Positions 1-13,659 of a stretch of DNA of 64,000 nucleotides are shown piece after piece. How positions within the stretch are numbered: position 1 is the first letter of the stretch; every line of letters starts with the position of its first letter. Location of the stretch: positions 187,277-251,276 of the forward strand of contig NW_017264208.1 of NCBI RefSeq assembly GCF_001619985.1. The letters run 5' to 3'. A program made the position numbers and the translations under genes. The stretch comes from Xylona heveae TC161 (lineage: Eukaryota > Ascomycota > Xylonomycetes > Xylonales > Xylonaceae). The notes below the pieces were generated by a model, which did no database searches, was not told the origin of the DNA, and saw nothing but the letters and a program-made list of their open reading frames with translations.

Positions 1-110
1 GCGTAAGGCATATCATAGCTTTGGCATAATGAGTATTCAATGGGCATTCAGCAATAATTGACCTCCAATGCGAGTCTGCGCTTTCCAACGGTCGCTTGGT
101 TCGCTCTACG
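1..110. other. 5' flank of the BCK1 gene
   Basis: Sequence before the first in-frame ATG at 111. The BCK1 frame is closed by stops at 27-32. A GTAAGG at 3-8 could be the donor of an intron in the 5' leader or between coding exons, so the window may cut the gene's true 5' end. No other feature is seen. Confidence 0.4.
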
Positions 111-3100
111 ATGGTAAATCCCCATCGGTCGTCTTCCGCCAGGTCAGAAAATTCCGTGAGGACCACCTCTCCGGATCGACCCTTGTCAGAGCAGTCTTCT
201 TGGGTTGTACCTGACGATTTAATATTGAATGACGTTCCTGGATATAACGTAGGAGCCTCAGCCTCAGCGCTTTTGATACCCTCGCATGGTACAGGCTCGC
301 CCTATCCTTCCATATCAGCCTCCCATCACCAGTCAAATCAGAATCGCACCTCACCGGTACATCGAAATCGGGCCTATTCGTCTACTGATCCCTCAAAGCA
401 TCAATTTAATCTTTACAGACCCGGCAACAGAAACTCTGTTGGAGAGCAAATGCAGAATTCCTATCAGCCGAGCCAGCGGCATGCTTCCGCGTCACAGGCG
501 CTTGACATGCAGCGACAACAATATGTGCCTGGCCCTCCGCCACTTGGCGTGTCAATTTCCGGTTCTCAAGCACATCTAATATCGCTTCCTCCACCTCCGC
601 CGCGTCCGCCTCCAAATAATCCTCATGGCGTCGTGATTCCTCCCCCACCGGGTCCGCCGCCAGGCGGGTCATCCCATGGCCTTGTGACCGGCTGGCAATC
701 AAATTGGCCAAGAGCCCAAAATTTCCCGCCGCCGCCACCGCCGCCACCTCCTCCGCCTATGCCGACGCAGGCTTTGCCATATAATCCTAGCCATCCCTAT
801 CATGGCCATCAAGTTACGCCGCTCTCCGTTCCTCCTCCGCCACCCCATCCAGAGTTACAGCCCATGACCTCTGCGACCTATATTCCTCATGGAGAGTCTT
901 TTGGTCCTGGGGTCGGTATTCCTCCACTACAACCGCAAAACCGTACGCAGGCGGAACAGCAACCCCATTTTATCAGAGGTGACATTTCCGACTTGTCCAC
1001 GAATTCCGAGACTGCCAGGGCGCCCTTTAACACCCGTCAAGTTGCTGATTCAGTACCTTCCGGCTCACACCAAGACGCAGGATTTGCGGAGACTGGTAGT
1101 AGGCTTTTACATGGTGTTCCACAAACCCCGCTATCGCGTCATCATCATATGGTCCTCCCGCTTCGTGATCAGCAGGATCTCCCCTCACCCGGTTCGCATA
1201 CTGCGATGCTCTACAATCAGCAACATCAAAACTCCAATCCCAACTTGGCAAATACTCTGAACAACGACACCCAGCTTACCGGCGATGGCGTACACGAGTC
1301 ACCGACGCCTAGCGACCCAGCTCCGAATTGGTCCCTAGAGCGAGTGTTACGATGGCTGAGTTCCAATAGTTTCTCCAAAGACTGGCAGGAGACATTTAAA
1401 GAACTGAATGTTCATGGCTCTGATTTCCTCGAGCTGGGCCGAGGCCATAACGGAAGAGGAAATTTTGGTATGATGCATCAACTCATCTATCCACAATTAG
1501 CGAAGGAATGTAGCAAGAGTGGTACAGGTTGGGATCAAGCAAGGGAAAGGGAAGAGGGCAAGAGAATGAGGCGACTTATACGCAGGATAGCGGACACAGG
1601 CAGTACAGGCAGCTCCAGGATTGGTGCTCATAGACGAGATTCGTCACAAATGCTTCAAAGTGCGACCTCGACAGAGGGTGGGGTTGAGGGCTCTCCAAAT
1701 TTAAGCCGCCAAGAAGTTTATGCCACTACCCCAACGACCGCCGGTGGGGATGATGAAAGCCCTGGTAGGCAGACGTTTATGCGACCACCTCCAATTCCAG
1801 GCCTGGGTCCCCGCCGATTTTCGAATCAAAGGAGCAGTGCAGTGCCCTCATTTCCTCAGGCGATCCCCCGGCCAAGCGGTAGCCCCCAGAGTGGCAGTCC
1901 TGGTCCAAATCAAGTCACTATGGCCTTCCCTTCCACGCTTAGTACATCTTCGCCTCACGGCCGTTTCGAGCATAATAAAAGTAACAGTGCAGATTCAATG
2001 GGAGGCATCAATATTCCTTCGACACCATTTGGCGCGGGAAATGCTCTGCGCACCGAGGGCTCTGGCGGCTCAGTGCCTGACATTAATAATAATGCCGCTC
2101 AGTATCAAGAACCGCGGAGGAAGGCTGAGGATGGCACTCGTCTTCAACAATTGGAAGTCTATACTCGACAATCAAGCAACGATGCTCCTTCAAGTGCTAG
2201 AGACCACGGAAGAGGCTTTTTAGGCAAGTTCAGAAAACGTGGGAAGAAGGAAGATGGCTTGCATCCTTCACCTGAAGACCAAGCTCTTGAATCTCCTACC
2301 AGTCCGATATATACCAAGCAAGCCCCACCAAGCTTACCCTACGCTAAGGCTGGGGTGAATATTAGTGACTCTTCATTGGAACGACCTTTGTCTCAAGTCA
2401 TCATGAATGATCATGAGAGATTGATCGCCAATGGTGGACGTAACAGAGCAGTTATGCGAGGAGTCAATCCTAAGAAGTATGTTCTGGCTACGCCAGATGG
2501 TTGGAACTATCGGTTGGTCGATGTGACGGAATTCGACTCCGCGGACGTTCTTCGGAACCAAATCTGTCTCAATTTGGGAATCACCGCGAGTGACTACGCC
2601 CAGTTCTATTTGACGGAATTTGGGCAGTTAGATCACGAAGAGCCACTTTCTGATTCTATGCTTGTGCTATCTCGACGAACAAAAGCAGATGCAAATGCTG
2701 GATTGAGACTTTTGGTCCGGTCACATTCGCCATTTCCAGATAGTTCATCTGCTCCTAGCTCTACAGGCCTCGGCATTGGACTGCCGACCAAAGCGATACT
2801 TTCACCTCCAATTTCAACCTCCATATTACCAGAAAAGTCAGCGGAAGACCCATCTTCTAATCGTCATGCCTTCTTCCAGTCTAAATTCGCAAATAGCCAA
2901 ACAAACGATTTGCGACCTGCTGGGTTGCAGCTTCATCGGAAGGAGGAAAAAGACAACCCCAGTAACTACAAATCGTCCCCTCATGCTGCTTCGCCAGATC
3001 TTTCGAGAGACCGCCCTCACCTCTCTGGCCCGCTCACTGAGGGTGGCAATTACCTTAGTGGAACCGATAGCACCGAAGCACAGAAGGCAGCATCACTGGA

Positions 3101-5722
3101 AGTGGCTGTCGAAGAGCATCGTCGAGAGAACGAAAGAAAGCAAAAGGCTTACCTACTAGCTAAACAGCAGCGTTTCAAGGATTCGCACGCTACTGACAGC
3201 TCTACTGGTTATAGCATACGGAGGGACGGGGTCATTGATTTTGACGTACCTCGCAACTCGCCTTTTGAAGACAAGAGGCAGGATGCCTGGGTCCCCCTCA
3301 GGAAGCCTCCTCCTGCCCCTTCTGAGTCAAACACCCTCATCAAGGCAAACTCCCTTAGTCGACGACCTGTGGATCGAACAAAATCGTTCCAGGTGATTTC
3401 GTCCACCGACGATACGCCCCAGAGGTCTGGCGCACCGCCTGGATTAGAGGCTGGCGAGCATACGCGACGCAAGCCAGTAGGAAGTTCGGCGTCGTTTGGG
3501 ATCCACACATATTCTAGTGCTGGTGACACATCTCTTCAAGTGCGCAATCCAGTTCCAACATCAGAGCAATGGCATCCACGAGATGCTATCGAACCTCAAA
3601 GACAAGCCGAACATGCCAACTATATATCTCAACAGTCGCCTACGAATCCCGCCGCAGCGAAGTCTTTTCAGCTTGCAGACATGAGCTCACAGCCCAATCG
3701 TGTTCCAATGGTCGGCAATGTAGGAAACATCCCGTCGCGTGCCCCCTCTCTGGAATCTCGTGGAGCAAGGCCAGAATTCCTTGAGCCAGAGATCACATTT
3801 TCTAAATCGCCAGACATACCGCAGCAAAGCCCAGATGAGGATTCTGATGACGGGCTTTTCGCTATACCGCTATCAAAGAGGAAGGAAGGCTCCGGAAACG
3901 ATGTCAATTCCTCTCTACCCCCTGAGCGGATCGATACTGACGCCACACGTAAAGATGAGCGTCCTACCTTAACGTTAAACACTAGACGTTCAAAGAAGGG
4001 CTTATCTGTCTCCTTCGCATCTCCTCAAGCTTCGGCAGTCAGTGCTAGTACTTCAGCCAGCCCCTTCGGAGCAGCTTCCCCGGCACCTCCCCAGGAAGAT
4101 AGGACCAACCTGCCGACTAGAATCGATAGGCATCACCCGGAATCGGCAAATTCAAGCACTTGGTCCGCACAGTCTCCCGAAGAGATGACAAGACTTTTGC
4201 GTCGGGAGTCTTTCGCACGGGATGATCTATGGGCGAGCAGACCTCCTACAGAAGCCCTGATTGATCACTTGGATGACTTCTTCCCGAATCTAGACCTTGA
4301 TCAGCCAGTTGTAGAAGAACAGGCCAACTCTCCGCCAACGTCACCAGTTCCGGCCTTAGACAAGGGCATTGAGTCAGACCTGCCTCTTGCAAAGCCTTTA
4401 ACAAGCCAAAGTCATGCAAATCCAAGTGCACAAGGCCCATTTGGTATTACGGGTCCCAGGCATGCCGAGACCATTCGTGAACCCGCGCCATCCCAGACCA
4501 GTCAAAAAGAAATTTCGGCCCAAAGTATTGCTCAGCGTCAAATAAGAAATGCGGGCGGATTGGGACGAATGAAGTCGATTCGTGAGGTTGCCAAGGGTGC
4601 TCACGAAGCAAATCGCAAACGATACACTGCTCCATCGCAAAAGTCGGGTGACATCATTCGGCGAAAAAGCACGAAAATGTTTGGTGCCAATATTGTGCAG
4701 ATTAAACCCACAAGGGGTAATCGAGTTGGAAAGGTAGAGGCACTTGCACACGATTCTCTCCCAAAGCGCCAACCGACTTTTAAGTGGTTCAAGGGTCAAT
4801 TGATTGGTAAAGGAACATACGGTCGTGTTTATCTTGGAATGAATGCCACGACAGGGGAGTTCTTAGCCGTCAAACAGGTCGAAGTTAACAGCAAGGCAGC
4901 CGGACAGGACAAAGACCGCATCAAAGAAATGGTGGCTGCCCTTGACCAAGAAATTGACACGATGCAACACCTGGACCACGTAAACATCGTGCAGTATCTT
5001 GGATGTGAAAGAAAGGAATATTCTATTTCGATCTTCCTAGAATATATATCTGGTGGGTCAATTGGCAGCTGTCTTCGGAAACACGGGAAGTTCGAAGAAA
5101 GTGTGGTCAGGTCGCTCACACGACAGACCCTTGACGGACTCGCTTATTTACACAGAGAAGGAATTCTTCATCGAGACTTGAAAGCAGACAACATTCTTCT
5201 GGACATCGATGGTACTTGCAAAATCTCGGATTTCGGAATATCGAAGAAAACAGATAATATTTACGGAAATGACGTCACAAACTCCATGCAGGGCTCAGTA
5301 TTCTGGATGGCTCCAGAAGTCATACGCTCACAAGGTCAGGGCTACTCTGCTAAGGTCGACATTTGGTCACTAGGCTGCGTCGTGTTGGAGATGTTCGCTG
5401 GTCGACGACCCTGGAGTAAGGAAGAAGCTATTGGAGCCATTTATAAACTAGGCAGTCTGAATCTTGCCCCTCCCATCCCAGAGGACGTTTCAGTCACAAT
5501 CAGTCCCGAGTCTTTGGCCTTTATGTACGACTGCTTTACGATGTAAGTTCACATTCGTATTTACTATTCCGCGCCTGGATATCTCATCTAACACATGATA
5601 GCGACCCATCTGAACGGCCCACCGCAGAGACTTTACTTTCGCAGCATCCTTTCTGCAACCCAGATCTGCATTATGACTTTTTCACAACAGAGCTCTATGC
5701 AAAAATTCGCGGCGCATTTTGA
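111..5722 (+). CDS. BCK1: BCK1-type MAP kinase kinase kinase of the cell-wall integrity pathway
   Basis: A MAPKKK that in fungi receives the signal from protein kinase C and phosphorylates the MKK kinases upstream of the Slt2/Mpk MAP kinase. Exons 111-5542 and 5602-5722 encode about 1850 residues. The N-terminal 400 are low complexity with proline runs. A SAM-like domain lies near 410-490, a Ras-association/ubiquitin-like fold near 790-875, and the kinase domain fills about 1557-1840. The glycine loop GKGTYGRVYLG, ATP lysine (LAVKQ), catalytic loop HRDLKADN, DFG (SDFGISKK) and WMAPEV are intact. The short last exon after a GTAAGT intron completes the kinase end (DPSERPTAETLLSQHPF). The first in-frame ATG is 111; a further upstream exon cannot be excluded. 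SAM plus RA plus C-terminal kinase separates it from SSK2-type kinases, and its length suits BCK1 rather than the much shorter STE11. Confidence 0.93.
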
Positions 5723-6914
5723 TATTGGTAATATGGAGCGATCTGTGTCTCTTGTAGTCATTTTGTTGGGAATACCTTTGCCCTTGGTCATCGCTTGTGT
5801 ATAATGGTTTTGTCTTCTTCAATGCTTGTAACTTGGCCTAGATGCCAAAGAGTTTCTCGTCGCATAACCCGGGAAATTAATGCACCTTAGATACCATCCT
5901 CGCTGTTTGGGCGTTTCAGGGCTCTTTTCCTTCTTTTGTGAATTCTTTTGCCCCTTTTGGTTATCCATGCTGCCAATCTTCCCTGCACCATCTATGGTGG
6001 CACATTATAGCTGTTTTTGATAGTATCGTCGTCTTCTTATCTTTTCCAACAAGTCGTCTTCGAAGATGAAGAATTTCCTCATTTCATACGGAGTTGACTG
6101 TCTCAAAGCTCGCCGGAGGAAATCTTGAATCAATATGTTTTTCAGTATATCATGGCAAGGCCACAATGTGTGCATTTCTACTCATGAGCTCTAAATCGAC
6201 AATGTATCGTTACCATCAGCAATTGGGTTAATATAGGTAATTAGTGTAGGCTTCACAATTATACCTTCGACAAGGGAATTTTCAGCATTTGCTTCTGTAA
6301 GTGGCAAAAATAACTACTTAAATACCGGAAATATGCCTGGAACTGTTGTTACTTCAACTCGAGTCTCCTGCAGAATGAAGCTCAATGTTGAGGTTGAAGC
6401 TCATTACGCTGTCAATTTAGGCTCTACTACACATTGGCGGTATATTACAGAAATTTACCGTGGAAATTTTTGATTTAAGCCCACTATTTCATCTGAATCT
6501 TATTGTATCGACCGGCTCAGGTTTTATCCGCACATTGGCAGTGACAAAATTCACTTTGCAAGGTAGACGAGACCAAGAGTGACTTTCATCTCCTCCCATA
6601 CAAATCAAGCCACACACTACTGCACTACCTAGCCGACCCGCCCTTACCAACTCACTTGCATCCACACATCCTACTACGATCCATCTTTCCCACATCAATC
6701 ATCTCACATTTTACCTTACGAATCTCGTCCGCAGTGCCGGTGAACGGAGCGCAAAAGGTCGCGCAAGATTATTTCTCGTATCGCTTTGTCAGGTTGATCT
6801 TCATAACCTCCCCAATATCGACGACCCTCCCCCAGCTCAGTCTAAATTAGAGGCGAAAACGACTCTCATAATACCCCCCATCATTCCACCGAGTCCTTTC
6901 GCAGAATCGAAATA
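5723..6914. other. intergenic, BCK1 3' end to DHH1 promoter
   Basis: Contains the 3' region of BCK1 and the leader of DHH1. Near 6590-6910 the sequence is pyrimidine-rich on the coding strand, as in many fungal promoters and 5' leaders. No gene, repeat or RNA gene is seen. Confidence 0.5.
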
Positions 6915-8638
6915 ATGGCCGGAGCGCTGGCCGATCAGCTCAATGCTACAAATCTTGGGTAAGAGCGTGCATAAACTAAGAAGTTTGAGCTCATCTGATT
7001 CTTACTCCGCTAGGGACGATACCTCGGACCTCAACTGGAAATCGAAAATGAATGTCCCAGCTAAAGATTCTCGGCCACAAACTGAGGTGATTCAGCACAG
7101 ATTCTCTCCAATGAATCATGAAAAAGAGATGCTTACCTTGATTTAGGATGTCACTGCAACTAAGGGTTTGGATTTCGAGGATTTTGTAATCAAACGAGAG
7201 CTCCTTATGGGTGTCTTCGAGGCTGGATTTGAAAAGCCATCGCCAATTCAAGAAGAAACGATTCCGGTTGCTCTTACGGGGCGCGACATTCTTGCACGTG
7301 CCAAGAATGGCACCGGAAAAACTGCTGCCTTCGTCATTCCTACGTTGGAACGTATCAACCCTAAGAGCACGAAAACTCAAGCTCTGATCCTTGTACCCAC
7401 GAGAGAGTTGGCATTGCAAACATCACAGGTTTGCAAAACGCTTGGAAAACATCTAGGAATTAACGTCATGGTCTCAACCGGCGGGACTGGTCTTAAAGAT
7501 GACATTATCCGTTTGAATGAGGCGGTGCACATCATCGTTGGAACCCCTGGCAGAATACTTGATCTTGCCAGCAAAGGAGTTGCTGACCTAAGGGAATGTC
7601 CAACATTTGTTATGGATGAGGCGGACAAACTTCTTTCCCCAGAATTTACCCCTGTTATTGAACAACTTCTCGCGCTCGGTCCAAAAGACCCAAAGGATCG
7701 CCAAGTCATGCTTTTCAGCGCTACCTTTCCCCTCATCGTCAAAGACTTCAAGGTATGCCGATCACTCTTCTTCGTGGCCAGAATGGTACTCATGAACGCA
7801 GGATAAACACATGAACCAACCGTATGAGATCAATCTCATGGACGAGCTCACCCTCCGTGGTATAACACAATATTACGCGTTCGTGGAAGAGAAACAAAAA
7901 GTCCACTGCCTAAACACTCTCTTCTCCAAGCTGCAGATAAATCAGTCCATCATATTCTGCAATTCCACAAACCGTGTGGAGCTACTCGCTAAGAAGATTA
8001 CTGAGTTGGGCTACTCCTGCTTCTACTCGCATGCCCGCATGCTACAACACAACCGTAACCGTGTATTCCATGACTTCAGAAATGGTGTTTGTCGGAACCT
8101 AGTGTGCTCGGACCTCCTCACGCGTGGTATCGATATTCAGGCTGTAAACGTGGTTATCAACTTTGACTTTCCGAAGAATGCCGAAACTTACCTACACCGA
8201 ATTGGTCGGTCTGGACGATTTGGTCATCTTGGTTTGGCCATCAACCTTATCAATTGGGATGACCGCTTCAACCTGTACAAGATCGAACAGGAGCTTGGGA
8301 CTGAGATCCAGCCGATCCCCCAGTCTATTGATAAGAAGCTCTATGTCTACGATTCTCCAGAGACCATACCCCGCCCTGTTTCAAATCCTACACCACAGCC
8401 TCATGTTCCGATGCTATTGCCCAATGGCACGTCGTCGAGTCATACTAGGCCAGGTGGCGCGCCTCACCGTCATTACGGCCAAGGCCGCCCTTATCATCCG
8501 GGTTCACAACAACGAGGTCCTCGCCACCACAAGCAGTATCAGGGTCAGCGTCGTGGCCCTCATGAGCACCCTCAGCAGGGTCGGAGCAGCGGGTACCCTC
8601 AAGCTTTTACCCAGTCTCCTGCTGCTCAAGCTCAATAG
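6915..8638 (+). CDS. DHH1: DEAD-box RNA helicase DHH1 (DDX6 family)
   Basis: Cytoplasmic RNA helicase that represses translation and promotes decapping in P-bodies. Exons 6915-6958, 7014-7086, 7147-7752 and 7802-8638 give 519 residues. The conserved start ([15 protein letters not shown], then [11 protein letters not shown] and DVTATKG) matches DHH1 orthologues and fixes the ATG. The helicase motifs are in order: PSPIQEE (Q motif), AKNGTGKT near 94, [16 protein letters not shown] near 196, SAT near 230, and HRIGRSGR near 373. The C-terminal 110 residues are rich in Gly, His, Pro and Gln, typical of the variable fungal tail. All introns are short with GT-AG ends and the frames join cleanly. The nearest alternative, eIF4A, lacks this N-terminus and tail. 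Confidence 0.96.
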
Positions 8639-10665
8639 GCTCCTTGCTCCTATCTTGTTTCCCTGTTATTCTCAGAATTTTCTTGGCCAACATCACAAGT
8701 GAACACCAAAGTTCATCTTTCCTTGCCAAGTTACTCTAGAATCTGAAGGGCTATAGTCTCCAGTCTCGATTTGTTTCCACTTTTCCTGCTTGATTTTATC
8801 ATTCTTTCTCAGCGTCAATTTCAAGATTTGCACATTAATCCTTCCATACCGGCGAGTTTTTCTTTATGCTGTACTATATTGTTTGTCAGTCAAAGGGCTG
8901 TGCATTAGCGGCTGGGTAATCAGCTCGAGTCCATTCTCCCTACTTTCCTTACTTCTATTTGATGTTGGTATGGATTGAGATAGCGTGGACGTTAACACGG
9001 AGTTCGGTTGATGAGCAGCTCTGTTGATCACGAATATGTTGAAAAGTTGCGCTTTTCTCCCTTCGAGAGGGGGAACTGTTTTGTGGATTTCTTTCTGATA
9101 TCCTGGATTGTTAGGCTCGCTTTATTCGCATCCTGACGTCCTGTTGGTTATGGGGAGAGCTCAAGCCATCGAAGGAGTATGGTGTTCGCAACAATAGCTT
9201 CGGCATTCTGATGCAGCGCAATGGGTGTGCATTGTGTCCTTTTGCGGTGGAGATTGCTCCATTTGATAGAAGTACATTTCAGCAGGCGCAAGGTCTCGAC
9301 TTTACTTCGACATGAGTCCATATGAAGTCCGTCGCCAGGACATACAATGACTGTGCGGCACGGTTGAAATATCTGATGCGGTTCGATTATCGTCATGGGT
9401 GGGATTCGGTGTCCAATACTGGGATAGCGCTTACCCCAGAACCTCTGACGATGTTTGATGGTAAATGAGCTGGGAGGCAAATGGAGAAACAAAAAATTAC
9501 AAAAAAAAAATTTTTTTCAAGAGGCTCCGATGTGAGCTAATGGCGTGGTTCGAGCCAGAGGGTCTGGCGCTATGTAATTAGTTCCCTGAACAAGATTTTT
9601 ATTCTCTTGATTGATTGTTTGGTTGCACATGTGTTGAAGAATACGTAGTAGGAAGAAGGTTATTTGCTTTACTGCCAGATCAGTTCATTCGTTCCTCTGA
9701 TGAGGAGGGAGGAAATTAGTCTAGCAGCACAATTTGCCTATAAGCTAAGATCTCCTCAAAGTAGTACGGTCAGTGACGATACTGTATAGAAACGCAATTG
9801 TTATGCCTCGCTGTTATGATTAGCCTCTTCTAGTGTCCTTGGTAAGATCTGGCATGATATCGGGAATTATGCACAACACACATCTGTGCACAGCAGAACC
9901 GGGATAAGCAAATGACACGAAAATATGAGAAAAAGTGATTATATTATATTATATTATATAAAAGCCTTGATCATATAAAGTTTATATTTTATGCTTAGAA
10001 TAGCTCCAATATTATTCAAGCAGTCTTTAATTTGCATTTTTGATAAAATTGAAATTAGTCAATGTAGAAAAAGTATCTCTTGACACAAGTCACGAACACA
10101 AGTCTGACAAGGCTATTAGAATTAATTGTTAACTGGATCTGAAATTTCTCCGCACCAGAACCGTTGTGTACGGAGTAACTAAATTAGAGGTTCTGGAGAC
10201 GACTGGAGAGACGACTACTGCCTATCCCGATAAGGCTAATGCCGAGGTTAGGAGTTCGAGGCTGAGGTCACCGTGAGGTAAGCGACGAAGCTCTCAGGGT
10301 CTCCCGAGCCCGCATGGGTGCGGGGTGGTTGTAGAGACTTGCATGGATAGCAATGTGCGCTTGCGTTTAAAGCATCAAAGTTATGTAAAAATCGCCCCAA
10401 TATTCGGCGCCAGATCGAAGATCATTGCTCCGCACCTAAAATAATCCATTTCTCACTTACAATTCTTCAAGGTCGCGCTGTAATTGGCTTACTATATCCA
10501 GAACGTTGCACAAGCCTCTCGTTTGACACGGGGACTGCGGAGCATTAACACTGTTTACTCATTCGCTAACATATATCCAATATTCGGTCATTCGAGATCC
10601 GGAGGTCATCTTTTCATATTTTGCATTTAATCCTCTTCATAATCTTAGTACTTCGCTTGGACACG
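8639..10665. other. 2-kb intergenic region with an AT microsatellite
   Basis: No coding region is supported. It holds the DHH1 3' region, an A10T7-like stretch near 9500, a TTATA-type microsatellite at about 9938-9962, and one TACGGAGTA word at 10169-10177. A TTCGAG flanked by TGG and CCA near 9549 looks like a tRNA T-arm, but no cloverleaf surrounds it. Confidence 0.5.
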
Positions 10666-11494
10666 ATGGCTTGGATGTCCGGATCCACCTCGAATGCAGG
10701 CCTGGTCAAGAAACTAGCTTCCAATGGACTCATCTCTTCTGATAGGGTGCTACAAGCCATGACTTCTGTATGCTCTTTGACAGCGTGTTTTTATTTGTAT
10801 CAAGGCACCTCTGACGTGGTTGAACTGCCAGGTTGATCGAGCTCATTATGCGCCATCAAGTCCTTATCAAGACTCTCCGCAACCTATTGGATTCAAAGCG
10901 ACTATTTCAGCACCACATATGCATGCTTCAGCATGTGAATCTCTACTGCCTTTTCTAAACTCAGAGGCGCGAGTTCTTGATATTGGCTCTGGCTCTGGTT
11001 ATTTGACACATGTTCTCGCAAATCTAACGGCACCAGATGGAGTGGTCATCGGAGTTGACCATATTCAAGGTCTGGTGGACCTGGCAAATAAGAATATGGG
11101 GAAAAGTCCGGAGGGAAAAAAGCTCCTAGAATCAAAAAGGGTGCAATTCATCAAGGCAGATGGCAGGTTGGGCTATCCGGAAGGGGGGCCATATGACGCG
11201 ATTCACGTCGGGGCCGCGGCTGCATCGAAACACCAGGCTTTAATTGATCAGCTCAAGTCACCTGGGAGGTAAGTATTTTTAGACCATATGTATCTGGAGC
11301 TCAAAAATTCTTATTTCTCCCTGAAAAGACGAACGGGTGAGAAGCTAATTGAGACGCTCAGGCTCTTCGTTCCAGTTGAAGAGAATTATCTACAGCATAT
11401 CTGGGTCATCGATAAGAAGGAGGACGGATCCGTCGAGAGTAAGAAGATGTACGGTGTTCAGTATGTACCCTTGACGGATGCACCTAGCGAATAA
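10666..11494 (+). CDS. protein-L-isoaspartate O-methyltransferase
   Basis: Repair enzyme that uses S-adenosylmethionine to methylate L-isoaspartyl residues in aged proteins, allowing their return to aspartate. Exons 10666-10767, 10832-11268 and 11362-11494 encode 223 residues, the usual size. Family motifs are complete: VDRAHYAP near the N-terminus, QPIGFKATISAPHMHA with the substrate-loop residues, the SAM-binding glycine motif VLDIGSGSGYLTHVLA, DAIHVGAAA, and a LFVPV strand created exactly by joining exons 2 and 3. The C-terminus (YGVQYVPLTDAPSE) is typical of eukaryotic PCMT. An upstream in-frame ATG at 10621 would add a hydrophobic stretch that looks like leader sequence, so 10666 is preferred. 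Confidence 0.95.
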
Positions 11495-11951
11495 GCCAAG
11501 GAGCTTGTGCCAATGCGAGCTCTTCAGGGGTAGTTGTGCTTTGAAACGACATAATCCACCTGTCCTATGATATCATTGCGCTCTTCGAAGGGAAAAGCCC
11601 CAAAGTAAATGAAAAAGCGAAGTCGGGCTTGTTGCGAGGCGCTTCAAATTGAGAAGTAGGTATTATTATTACTATTATTATCAAATTAGTGCAATATAGG
11701 CATCAATAGCAATGCGATCACTCAATAAGTGCTACAATAAATTGAGCTGTCTTCACTGCGCCAACTTATTCGTAGAACTCTAGCGAGGCGTTGAGGGGCG
11801 AGGATATCGTCATGGTGGTCGCGTATCAGATGGGATAAGTACGCGTCCGCTCAAGAGACTTATCATCTGCCCATGCTTTTTAGATCGACTCTATTTATAA
11901 GTCTATGAATTCAAATCAACATACCAATCCGCCCTAAGAATCGAATCCCAC
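11495..11951. other. intergenic between isoaspartate methyltransferase and SDS23
   Basis: Holds a short imperfect TTA/ATT triplet repeat near 11660-11680 and the SDS23 promoter with TTTATAAG at about 11891. Nothing else is seen. Confidence 0.45.
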
Positions 11952-13659
11952 ATGGCAGATCCCACAAGATCCTCCCCAGACCCATCTACAATGGCTTCCC
12001 CGCCGTCGCGCGATGCATCACGCTCTTCACAAATCAAGGACGCTTCTCTTCGATTCAACCACGTCCCAAGTTCGTCGGGCACGAATCGCCAGAGCTTCAG
12101 TGAGAATCTCCGGGGAATTCCTCCATCTCCTCGCGCTCAACGACAACCGTCGCTCTCCCAGGCCGCTGTTCAAGAGCTCCTCAACCACCCTCCAGTGGCC
12201 AAGTCTGCCGACCCCGCCTTTGATGGAAGGGATTGGCGTACAATCAGGGTTGGAGAAATTGTGAAAGATGAGGAGGTTCACTTTGTAGAGCTCGATACCG
12301 GAGTGGAGCATGCAACGAAGGTGCAGTAATGCAATTTGTTGAATACTTGTGCACGGGGGCTTATAAACAGCGTAGATTCTTATCGAGTCAGGAAACACGG
12401 CGATTCTTGTGCGACAGGATCCGACTGAGCGCTCAGCAATTGGAACGTTTGACTATAGTGATTTGAACGCTTATTTACTGCTCGTGGTCGGGCTTGCTCA
12501 CCCCGATGTGGAGTTTGGATCCTCGTTCCAAGAGCTTGCCAGAAAGGCTAGAGAAGGAAATAAAATCCCCCTCAAAGACGTCAAAGATTTGGGAAGAAAG
12601 GAACCATTTGTTACGCTCCCGCATACTTTGAGTTTGGTTCATGCTGTTGAGATATTCGGCAGCGGCGTGCATCGAATAATCATTGTTGAAGAAGACACCA
12701 CGAACGTAGTAGGCATCCTCAGCCAATTGAGACTCTTGAGATTCCTTTGGGAGAATGGACGCAGTTTTCCTGCCATCGATCAGCTCTATGCGCAATACTT
12801 GAGAGATCTCGCTATTGGATCACAGCAGGTTATTACCATCAAGTGAGGACTGATCCTACCATTGAGTCGAGGTCCAAGAGGCATTGCTAATCGGCAATTG
12901 TTAGTGGGGATCAGCCGTTGACTGATGCACTAGAGCTTATGAATGATGAAGGCATAAGCTCACTCGCAGTCGTGGATAACCAGCTTAATGTTATTGGCAA
13001 TATTTCGACTGTTGACGTCAAAGTACGTCCCAATCATAGGCTTTTGACGCTGTACTAACTAGGTCTTCTATCTAGCACTTGACAAAATCCAGCTCTTTAC
13101 CCCTGCTTCGGTCTTCCTGCACTCACTTCATTTCAGTCATACTCTCCGACCGCGGACTCAATGAAGGCAAGGATTCTTTCCCGGTATTCTACGTAAATCC
13201 GTTCTCAACCCTCGCGCATACTGTTGCCAAACTCGTTGCCACAAAGTCCCACAGGTATAGTTATTCTAGGCCCGTCACCGGGAATTCGATTAGGGCGTCT
13301 CAATGACTGAACAACTCATTAGGATGTGGGTTGTCGATGCACCTTCACCGGCTTCATCCGGACCACCTACGCCAGCGTTCCAGCCTGCTGTTCTAGTACC
13401 GCCGTCCGGCGTATCTCTCCCGACCAGCTCGACAGCACCATCAGTTTCGGCCGCTGCCATGCCAGGAGCGCGCATGTCCGGACGCCTTTCAGGTGTAGTA
13501 TCCATTACAGATATATTGAACCTTTACGCACGCGCAAGCGGACTCAATCCGAACGATCCGAACGAGACGCGAAAATCACGAAGGCGTAGTAGCAGTAGCT
13601 CTATGAGGGTCAGCCTCGACTCTGGAAGGAGTGCTAGCATTGACCTCTCTCGTCGGTGA
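11952..13659 (+). CDS. SDS23: SDS23/MOE1-type CBS-domain protein
   Basis: Fungal regulator with CBS pairs. The family inhibits PP2A-type phosphatase and links nutrient state to mitotic entry in yeasts. Exons 11952-12320, 12376-12842, 12905-13022, 13076-13254 and 13323-13659 give 489 residues. After a Ser-rich N-terminus come [20 protein letters not shown] and the first CBS segment ([10 protein letters not shown]), then [80 protein letters not shown], and a last CBS half ([20 protein letters not shown]) before a Ser/Arg-rich tail. The first intron begins with the weaker donor GTGCAG, but the join restores [13 protein letters not shown], expected in this family. The other donors are ordinary. 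Confidence 0.93.

Noticed and set aside
9520-9600. tRNA-like T-arm (TTCGAG between TGG and CCA)
   Set aside because: No D-arm, anticodon arm or acceptor pairing can be placed around it.
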